Positions 58,265 through 64,000 of a DNA stretch of 64,000 nt are shown here, piece after piece. Numbering within the stretch: the stretch's first letter is position 1; each line of letters begins with the position of its first letter. The DNA comes from a virus. Location: positions 18,962 to 82,961 of IMG/VR virus record IMGVR_UViG_3300034060_000588; one strand, 5' to 3'. The notes under the pieces were generated by a model. It worked only from the letters and a program-made list of their open reading frames with translations. It made no database searches and had not been told where the DNA came from. Made by a program: the position numbers and the translations under genes.

Positions 58265-60094
58265 TTATAGAATTTTTAGAAACCCACTACCGTCTTTGTA
58301 TACCATACCTGTCACCAAACCTCCAGTACCAAGCTGTATGTTTTTAATGTATAGTTGATTAACGTGTGTTGTACAAGTCCTAACTGTAGTAATAGCGTCG
58401 CCAACTACGAAAGCACAATTGTGACACGCAAAATTATTAGAACCACCCAAAATTCCACCATATGCCACATTACCAATTCTGTTTGTGTTACCATTACCTA
58501 TAATACCATAACAACTAGTTGCGCCAGTAATTTTATTGTTAAAACCGTTTGATATTGTACCATAACAAGCTAGAATAGTATTTGCCTGACCATTATTAAT
58601 AAGACCATATGGTGATGTTGGCCCAATTGTATTTTTAAATCCACCAATGATTACACCTAAAACTTCAGACACTGTATTTCCGCTACCACCACCTATTTGT
58701 GATAAATTACCAGTACTTGTATTTCTACACCCACCAACAATTGTTGAACCAGAATTTGTTATCGTGTTGTTTACTCCACCACCAATAAATGAACGAGAAT
58801 TTGTTATTTTATTTGTAAAACCACCAGAAATTGTTGAAGCGGAAGATGAGACTGTATTTCCAGTACCACCAGCTATAAATGAATAACTACCACTTGTCGT
58901 ATTTTGTTGTCCACCACTTATTGTTGAACCACTACCAAGTGTGACATTTAATTTTCCACCACCAATAAATGAATAATCACCACTTACAGTGTTAAACCTA
59001 CCAGCACCAAGAGACGAAAATGCACAACGAACCTCGTTATTAAAACCACCACCAATTATTGAGTTAGGACCAATAACTGTGTTTTGATATCCACCACTTA
59101 TTGTAGAGAAATCACTACATATCGTATTACAACCACCACCACCAATAAATGATTGGATCGTATTTATTGTGTTAAAATATCCACCACTTATAGTTGAGTA
59201 GCAACCGCTTGACGTGTTAAAATATCCACCACCTACGGTTGAAGAACTACAATCTGATGTGTTAGAATATCCACCACCTATGGTTGAGTAGTTAGAGTTT
59301 GCAAGATTTTCCTCACCTCCACCAACAAAGGAACACCCAAATCTAGACGTGTTTAACCTTCCACCAGTAATAACATTAAAATTACCAAAAGCTTGATTAT
59401 TAAAACCACTACCAACAAAACTATAATCGTTTAAAACTTTATTTTCTTGACCTCCACCAACAAAACCATACCACCCGCTAGAAGTTCCAGAAAAACCTCC
59501 ACCAACAAAACTATAATTACCAGAAGCAGTATTATCCCAACCACCAGAAACAACAGAACAATAACCACTGGCATCAGCGTTTACGTTAATTCTCTGTGTT
59601 GAGTCAACACCACCACCAATTTCATATAAACTTGTTAGACCTGTGATTGTAACACCAGATATTTGATTATTTAAAGTTAATGTTTGTGTGTTTTGGTTAT
59701 AAGTACCACCAGTAACATAGTGGTCGGTATAACCAGTTAAAAATCCGTTTACCTGGAACGTTGCACCACTATTGTTTGTAAACGTACCAATACCTGTTAC
59801 CGGATCATATGTACCACCAGTAACCTTTAAATCACTACCTAAAATACTTAAATTTGCTTGATAGTTATTACCATCATTAACTGATGCCTCTAGAATATAT
59901 GTACCATTGTTAAAGGTAAGACCGGTTAAATAATAATCTGTAAGACCACTAGTGATGTATGAACCTAACTTATTTAATTCTGTTTTATATGTCACCCCGG
60001 CTGGGTCTAAACCATAACCGACTAACGCAAAAACATCAGTTCCTGTATAATCTACATTGTCAAGAATTGGTAATTGTGATATTTTCTTATCCAT
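58265..60094 (-). CDS. Long repeat adhesin / tail fibre (609 aa)
   Basis: Residues 1-85 form a KKISQLP-type anchor module shared with the 216-aa protein at 15439-16089. Residues about 86-155 are Gly/Thr-rich beta sequence (TGGTYxxxTxTLTLNN). SLYEIGGGVDSTQRI (about 156-170) matches the base of adhesins 1 and 2. About twenty-four 15-16-residue SxxGGGxxNT repeats follow (175-555). The C-terminal 50 residues (CAFVVGDAI, then THVNQLYIKNI, then MVYKDGSGFLKIL) resemble the cap of adhesins 1 and 3. It is probably a long trimeric fibre. The 157-aa gene lies 3 bases upstream. A different anchor on the same shaft and cap shows module exchange. Confidence 0.68.
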   Translation of the reverse strand: MDKKISQLPILDNVDYTGTDVFALVGYGLDPAGVTYKTELNKLGSYITSGLTDYYLTGLTFNNGTYILEASVNDGNNYQANLSILGSDLKVTGGTYDPVTGIGTFTNNSGATFQVNGFLTGYTDHYVTGGTYNQNTQTLTLNNQISGVTITGLTSLYEIGGGVDSTQRINVNADASGYCSVVSGGWDNTASGNYSFVGGGFSGTSSGWYGFVGGGQENKVLNDYSFVGSGFNNQAFGNFNVITGGRLNTSRFGCSFVGGGEENLANSNYSTIGGGYSNTSDCSSSTVGGGYFNTSSGCYSTISGGYFNTINTIQSFIGGGGCNTICSDFSTISGGYQNTVIGPNSIIGGGFNNEVRCAFSSLGAGRFNTVSGDYSFIGGGKLNVTLGSGSTISGGQQNTTSGSYSFIAGGTGNTVSSSASTISGGFTNKITNSRSFIGGGVNNTITNSGSTIVGGCRNTSTGNLSQIGGGSGNTVSEVLGVIIGGFKNTIGPTSPYGLINNGQANTILACYGTISNGFNNKITGATSCYGIIGNGNTNRIGNVAYGGILGGSNNFACHNCAFVVGDAITTVRTCTTHVNQLYIKNIQLGTGGLVTGMVYKDGSGFLKIL

Positions 60095-60097
60095 ATT

Positions 60098-60571
60098 TTA
60101 AATGTTTGTATAACAAATTTTAGTTGTTGTAGTTGTAACAACAGGTAGGTTAGGTGAAACACAACAAGGAAATTCAGTAACGTAACAATTTTCATAAGGT
60201 AAATCGTCAGCAATAAAACTATCTTGTATGTTTATGTATAATTTTTCTCTTATTGGTAAAATTAAAACACCTTCACTATTTCTTAATAAAAACTGACCTT
60301 CATATCTACCAACCTTTCTCGTGTCAGTACCCGTGAATTGATAATAAACATAATATTCTGGACTCATATCTGGATCAATAAACACCTTATTAACAAAACC
60401 AGCGGGTCTTGTTATTATTTTTGGTATACCGGTCTCCACATCAACCATAGAAAAAAAGATTGCCGATTCTTCTATGAGTGTCATCATTTTATTATAATCA
60501 CTTCTACCATCTTTAACAACTTGCATTTTTAAAATTGGTAAAGTAGCATTTTTTTTTATAAACCACTCCAT
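60098..60571 (-). CDS. Hypothetical virion protein with BppU-like N-terminal pattern, 157 aa
   Basis: FIKKNATLPILKMQVVKDGR, an internal FSMVD strand and GTDTRKVGRYEGQFLLRN (about 82-99), then PIREKLYINIQDSF, follow the pattern of the baseplate upper protein (BppU) N-terminal domain: 'I-x-F/M-x-M ... D-T-x-x-x-G-x-Y-x-x-x-F ... P-x-x-x-x-I-x-I'. Such domains connect receptor-binding proteins to the baseplate. The C-terminus has Cys pairs (EFPCCVSP) and a Thr run TTTTTKICY like that in the sheath insert. It is paired with the downstream adhesin (3-base gap), so it may be its adaptor. Moderate-to-low confidence. Confidence 0.45.
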   Translation of the reverse strand: MEWFIKKNATLPILKMQVVKDGRSDYNKMMTLIEESAIFFSMVDVETGIPKIITRPAGFVNKVFIDPDMSPEYYVYYQFTGTDTRKVGRYEGQFLLRNSEGVLILPIREKLYINIQDSFIADDLPYENCYVTEFPCCVSPNLPVVTTTTTKICYTNI

Positions 60572-60585
60572 TAATGTTTTTCTTA

Positions 60586-60592
60586 ATAAATA
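60586..60592 (-). promoter_or_regulatory. TATTTAT box upstream of the 157-aa gene
   Basis: The gene-sense sequence is ACTATTTATTAAGAAAAAC, 14 nt before ATG. Confidence 0.45.
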
Positions 60593-60657
60593 GTTACATA
60601 TTTAAAAAATTTTTAATAAAAACAATTAAAAAAGTGAAACCTTTTTATTTTAACTGA

Positions 60658-60664
60658 TATTTAT
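60658..60664 (+). promoter_or_regulatory. TATTTAT box upstream of the RHH-HNH pair
   Basis: Plus-strand GATATTTATTAATATG, 4 nt before ATG 60669. Confidence 0.4.
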
Positions 60665-60668
60665 TAAT

Positions 60669-60827
60669 ATGGGAAGAAAGTTAATGGAAGAAAAAGAACG
60701 AAAAATCAAATTTGGAATTAGTTTAGATCGTAAAATTTTTGATAGAATGGTTAATGAAAAAAAAAATAAATCTCGGTTAATTGAAAAATTATTAAAAGAA
60801 TATTATGGAAACAAAAATTTGCAGTAA
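60669..60827 (+). CDS. Small ribbon-helix-helix-like protein (52 aa)
   Basis: The gene is too short for the usual length cut-off. It starts ATG GGA AGA AAG at 60669 and reads KIKFGISLDRKIFDRMVNEK, then KSRLIEKLLKEYY: a strand followed by two helices, as in RHH/Arc-type DNA-binding proteins. The first 12 residues are charged. Its end overlaps the HNH gene start by 23 bases in another frame, so the two are coupled. It probably regulates the pair. Confidence 0.55.
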   Translation: MGRKLMEEKERKIKFGISLDRKIFDRMVNEKKNKSRLIEKLLKEYYGNKNLQ

Positions 60828-61392
60828 ATGTAAGGAAGAAAAAAATGTTTGTGAGTTCTATAATAATAGAAAATCAAAAGACGGTAAAAGGTCAAGATGT
60901 AAAAAATGTTTAAATTTACAAAACACTTTATATGTTAAGAAAAATAAAGATAGAGTTAATACTATTAAACAAAAATATGTTGATAATAACAAAGAAAAGG
61001 TAAAACAAAGTAAAAAAGAATGGTTTGATAAAAACCCTAACTATAGAAATGAATGGACCATTAATCATTATAAAAATGATTTTCTTTTCAGATTAGTCAA
61101 CATAATGAGAGCAAGAACAAGACTTTTTTTAAACTCAAAAAATATTAAGAAGAAAAACAACACATTTGAAATTGTAGGGTGTTCGCCTGAATTTTTAAAA
61201 GAATATCTTGAAAAACAATTTACTGAAGGTATGAATTGGGATTTATTTGGTAGACATATACATATTGACCACATAATTCCATTATCTTTTGCGAAAACAG
61301 AAGAAGAAGCGTATAAACTTTGTCATTATACAAATTTACAACCACTTTGGGCTGAAGATAATTTAAAAAAAAGTAATAAAATTTTAAATTAA
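60805..61392 (+). CDS. HNH endonuclease with zinc ribbon
   Basis: The protein has 195 aa. Residues 6-36 form a zinc ribbon (ICSKCKEEK, then RSRCKKC). A Lys-rich helical stretch (about 45-80) likely binds DNA. The C-terminal HNH core is HIHIDHIIPLS (about 150-160), then NLQPLWAEDNLKKSNK (about 176-191), with the paired His and final Asn of the beta-beta-alpha metal fold. It looks like the free-standing homing endonucleases common in T4-like genomes. It is the only plus-strand coding in this stretch and its stop interlocks (TTAA) with the glycosyltransferase stop. Likely a mobile gene. Confidence 0.78.
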   Translation: METKICSKCKEEKNVCEFYNNRKSKDGKRSRCKKCLNLQNTLYVKKNKDRVNTIKQKYVDNNKEKVKQSKKEWFDKNPNYRNEWTINHYKNDFLFRLVNIMRARTRLFLNSKNIKKKNNTFEIVGCSPEFLKEYLEKQFTEGMNWDLFGRHIHIDHIIPLSFAKTEEEAYKLCHYTNLQPLWAEDNLKKSNKILN

Positions 61393-63050
61393 CTCTCTTT
61401 TCTTAACTCTTTTGAATAGTGGTCAAACCTTTCATGTTCAACTGGTGTTAATAATAACAAACTACCCCGTAATTGATTTTTCTTTGTTAACTGATAATGA
61501 TGACTCATCCAGGTATTTTCAAAAGGGTGTACCCATTTTGTGTCCAAAAACATTTTTTTATTACCTTCCTGACTTATAATATGAGTCCAGTTACAATAAT
61601 ATATTTCACCATCAACATATGGTAATCCTTTGTGTGATACTATATGATTAAATTTGGTTTTTGGTGCACTTGGATCCAAACCAGTTACCGGTAAATTTGG
61701 TTTTTCTGGAAAATATTCGTTTCTTTTTTCTTGTGGTAGATTATACCAAGCCCAACAAGTCCCATTGTCACCATAAAATTCACTATAATTTATTTTCAAA
61801 AAGTCAAAATTTTCTTTATTCATTATTTCAGTACACTTGTTAAATAAATTTGTTGTGTATCTATTAAAACCGTTTCTACAAGTTTCATTTGGTTTATTTT
61901 GAAAAAACATATCGTCTTCTGACCACCACATATATTGTAAATCTGTATTGGCAAAATGTTCGGCAACAAATTGTCTTCCACCACAAATACCCAAATTATT
62001 TTTCTTTATGTGCTCAAAACCATATTCATCACATAGCTCACTATACCTTGGTGTTGTTGAAAGATCGGTTGAATTATCAAGTAAGAATTTTTTTGTTTTA
62101 TGGATAAAGTTTGGATCATAGTCCAACATTGATTTTATTAGGATCTCAAATTGTTTTGGTGAATTAAAAGTAATTACATAAAGACCAATATCTCCATTAT
62201 AATTTTTTACAACTTTCTTTCCTTTATTTTTTAAAACAGTAGTCTCGTTTTTAACATCCTCAAAAAACTTCCACAACATACCGTCATCACCAATCTCAAA
62301 ATAATTTATAAGATCTGGGAATTGATATAATAATATGGTAAAGAGACTTTCTTCTGTCCCCATAAAACCATTTTTTAAAGTTTGTTGTTTTAAATTATAA
62401 TACAAACCATTCATATCAGCAATCGCTTCTTTTGTACCACCAAAAAATCCACCTCTAGCAACAATATTTGGACTATCATTTGTTAGTCTTTTCATATGTT
62501 GAAAATCAAATCCGTGTATTTCAGTTTGTGTTTCATACGGAAAACAAATAAAAGTAAAATCTTTTACAAGTTTAGGTATTTTTTCTAAAACTTTGTCGTG
62601 GGTAAAATAACCAGGATGAACCGTATTTGATAAACCGGCGTCAATCCAGAAAAGTAAGTCCGAATTAAATTTGTCTAAAATTTTTGCATCATGCAATAAA
62701 AACATTTTAGACATAACAAGTGGGTTGTACATCTCAAGTTTCGCTTGTGTAGACTCGGAAAGCCAACCGACTTGATTATACCAGTCCGGATTAGTTCTTA
62801 TATTTTGAATGTCTTGATAAAAATCATTATTTTTAAACCAATCTAATGTTCTAAAAATAAATTGTGTATTATCTTCTGATCTATGTTTAAAAACAAAATC
62901 TCTTAATTCTTGGTCACCAAAAACAATCATATTGTTCTCAACTTGTAATAGAGACTCAAATTTAGATAAGTAATAGTCAAATGTTCTTGACCAACCTTCT
63001 GTTAATTCGCCTCTACCTATATCCCATAAACCAGTTACTAATGTTATCAT
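61389..63050 (-). CDS. Two-domain glycosyltransferase (HtrL/YibB-like plus GT-A)
   Basis: The protein has 553 aa. The opening MITLVTGLWDIGRGELTEGW and the following WLSESTQAKLEMYNPLVMSK and LLFWIDAGLSNTVHPGYF match the HtrL_YibB family (about 1-270). From about 290, IGLYVITFNSPKQFEILIKS, then KKFLLDNSTD, then GGRQFVAEHF and YMWWSEDDMFF (about 372-382) form a GT2-like GT-A domain; the EDD is the likely metal site. It could glycosylate phage DNA bases, virion proteins or the host envelope. It lies 3 bases downstream of the methyltransferase gene, so both may act on one sugar or glycan. Fold call is good; the substrate is unknown. Confidence 0.7.
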   Translation of the reverse strand: MITLVTGLWDIGRGELTEGWSRTFDYYLSKFESLLQVENNMIVFGDQELRDFVFKHRSEDNTQFIFRTLDWFKNNDFYQDIQNIRTNPDWYNQVGWLSESTQAKLEMYNPLVMSKMFLLHDAKILDKFNSDLLFWIDAGLSNTVHPGYFTHDKVLEKIPKLVKDFTFICFPYETQTEIHGFDFQHMKRLTNDSPNIVARGGFFGGTKEAIADMNGLYYNLKQQTLKNGFMGTEESLFTILLYQFPDLINYFEIGDDGMLWKFFEDVKNETTVLKNKGKKVVKNYNGDIGLYVITFNSPKQFEILIKSMLDYDPNFIHKTKKFLLDNSTDLSTTPRYSELCDEYGFEHIKKNNLGICGGRQFVAEHFANTDLQYMWWSEDDMFFQNKPNETCRNGFNRYTTNLFNKCTEIMNKENFDFLKINYSEFYGDNGTCWAWYNLPQEKRNEYFPEKPNLPVTGLDPSAPKTKFNHIVSHKGLPYVDGEIYYCNWTHIISQEGNKKMFLDTKWVHPFENTWMSHHYQLTKKNQLRGSLLLLTPVEHERFDHYSKELRKES

Positions 63051-63053
63051 AAT

Positions 63054-63683
63054 TTATTCTTTTATTTTACAAACCCAAACAGCTTCAGTAAAAATCTCTC
63101 TTTTATAATCAATTAGATTGTTTTTATCACAAGCTTCAGTAATATTATGTTCCGAAATCTCGTGCCAGTTCCAAGACTTCATAAAAACTTCTTTTTGGAA
63201 AACTTCGGTGTTTTCCGCATAATCGTGAGCTAAAATATAATCACCAGATTTTAAATAGTCTGAAATTAAATTGAACTCCCTTATTTTATCACCACCGTCA
63301 CAAAGAACAATTGTTACACCAGGGGTTTGTATAAAATCAATCACACTTTCTTTTAATGTTGTATACGACTCATTAAACACATTCTCAATTCGTAAATCAA
63401 TTCCTTCACTAATTAGAACATCATATTCTTGTCTTTCATATATATCATAAGTAAGAATGTTACAATCAACATTTAAATTTTTACAGACTTCATTTAAAAA
63501 TCGTGTAAACCCACCCAAGGACGTCCCAATCTCTAATATACGACTAGGTCTAACTTCCTTTATAAAACTATAAAAAGCCTCAAAAGCCTTTGGATTTTGT
63601 TGTGCCGCCCAACCATCAAAAACACTTAAACTATCATTCTCAAGTAAATTTGTTTTTTTTGTTAATAAATTTTCTATATCCAT
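63054..63683 (-). CDS. Class I SAM-dependent methyltransferase
   Basis: The protein has 209 aa. Motif I ILEIGTSLGGFTRFL (about 48-62) binds SAM; ILTYDIYER (about 75-83) gives the acidic ribose-binding Asp, VTIVLCDGGDK (about 123-133) is the post-IV strand, and GDYILAHDY (about 146-154) carries a metal-type D. The layout resembles the Methyltransf_24/cephalosporin-hydroxylase-like and sugar O-methyltransferase group. Its co-translated neighbour is a glycosyltransferase, suggesting sugar methylation. Substrate unknown. Confidence 0.7.
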   Translation of the reverse strand: MDIENLLTKKTNLLENDSLSVFDGWAAQQNPKAFEAFYSFIKEVRPSRILEIGTSLGGFTRFLNEVCKNLNVDCNILTYDIYERQEYDVLISEGIDLRIENVFNESYTTLKESVIDFIQTPGVTIVLCDGGDKIREFNLISDYLKSGDYILAHDYAENTEVFQKEVFMKSWNWHEISEHNITEACDKNNLIDYKREIFTEAVWVCKIKE

Positions 63684-63687
63684 TATT

Positions 63688-64000
63688 TTATAAATTACCT
63701 GTTAATCTGTCACACCATCCTTTAGATTTTGAGTATGGCCATACGACCCAATATTTTGGTCTTTCGGTTGTGTTAAACTCTCTCCATACTTTACAATAAC
63801 CGTCTGGGTCATTCTTCATATTTCTAATCTCTTGTTCGTCCGCATCTTGTCTATGTAAGGTTTCGTCTTTTTCATTATGGAATGCAACAACCCAAAACTC
63901 ATAATCATCTTCTGGTACTAAATTATACGCAACATCAATACAATGTTTAAATATTGAAGAAAAACTATTGATCCATTCTTCTTCCGTTTCATATTCAGTT
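63688..64000 (-). CDS. Hypothetical protein, C-terminal part only
   Basis: The frame is open from the window edge to a TAA at 63688-63690 (103 codons seen). It reads EFWVVAFHNEKDETLHRQDA, then KVWREFNTTERPKYWVVWPY and GWCDRLTGN at the end: Trp-, Asp- and Glu-rich with alternating hydrophobics, no motif recognised. It lies 4 bases upstream of the methyltransferase gene in the same direction and is probably part of the glycan-modification unit. The N-terminus is outside the window. Confidence 0.5.
   Translation of the reverse strand, partial: TEYETEEEWINSFSSIFKHCIDVAYNLVPEDDYEFWVVAFHNEKDETLHRQDADEQEIRNMKNDPDGYCKVWREFNTTERPKYWVVWPYSKSKGWCDRLTGNL

Noticed and set aside
1-64000. Prophage or tRNA-linked integration site.
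   Set aside because: No integrase, excisionase, attachment repeat or tRNA gene was recognised by reading; the gene set is that of a lytic T4-like phage. A tRNAscan run on the sequence would settle the tRNA point.

Overview
The window is a piece of the genome of a strictly lytic-looking, contractile-tailed phage (myovirus) of the broad T4-like type. This follows from recognisable relatives of T4 gp6, gp25, gp53, gp26, gp19 (tube), gp18 (sheath), gp13/gp14 (neck), gp32, UvsX, a DnaB-type helicase, a T4 RNase H-type exonuclease and a family B DNA polymerase. No integrase, repressor, tRNA or rRNA gene is seen. Several signs point to a host in the Bacteroidota, probably a flavobacterium: low GC (about a third by eye), mostly A/T-rich start regions with only occasional AAGGA-like boxes, a DUF5522 (CCGNxCRHCPY) protein, SprB-like and PKD modules in tail proteins, and fibres built of the N-T-(A/S)-S-G / GGG repeats common in flavobacterial surface proteins.

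Layout. Positions 1-16557 (minus strand) hold the outer baseplate and fibre module: an SprB-like fragment, a gp7/gpI-like protein, five large unrecognised virion proteins (one 1850 aa with membrane helices), the gp6/J-like wedge, a small fibre-like protein and gp25. Positions 16603-24648 (minus) hold a nucleotide and replication block inserted between tail modules: DUF5522 protein, B12-dependent ribonucleotide reductase, helicase, a 149-aa unknown, 5'-3' exonuclease, cytosine-5 methyltransferase, UvsX and gp32. Positions 24757-41037 (minus) are the inner tail: hub-like 2172-aa protein, LysM/gp53, a 1683-aa protein with an OmpA-like domain, tape measure, gp26-type chaperone with a probable +1 frameshift extension, and tube. 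Positions 41228-48490 (minus) carry an HAD-like enzyme, three tandem paralogous repeat adhesins and the sheath.

Around 48.6-55.2 kb the strand alternates: an RHH regulator (+), gp15-like and gp14-like neck/tail-completion genes (-), then on the plus strand an SNF2-type helicase, a 130-aa protein, a metallopeptidase-superoxide dismutase fusion, gp13-like neck protein and a small beta-rich protein. The DNA polymerase (-) follows, then a fourth repeat adhesin and its neighbour (-), an RHH-HNH pair (+), a double-domain glycosyltransferase (-), a methyltransferase (-) and a truncated gene at the right edge.

Signals. Eight hairpin terminators divide the minus strand into sheath, adhesin, tube, tape-measure/hub and replication units and end one plus-strand unit. 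A gene-sense TATTTAT box stands 4-61 nt before 19 start codons on both strands and is the best candidate for a phage-specific promoter. The strongest novel points are the peptidase-SOD fusion, the TTT-TTT-CGG frameshift site before the tape measure, the shuffled adhesin cassette, and a shared (I/L)xE(Q/E) motif near the N-termini or domain junction of four putative virion-cargo proteins. All functional names rest on motif and gene-order reading; no database search was run.
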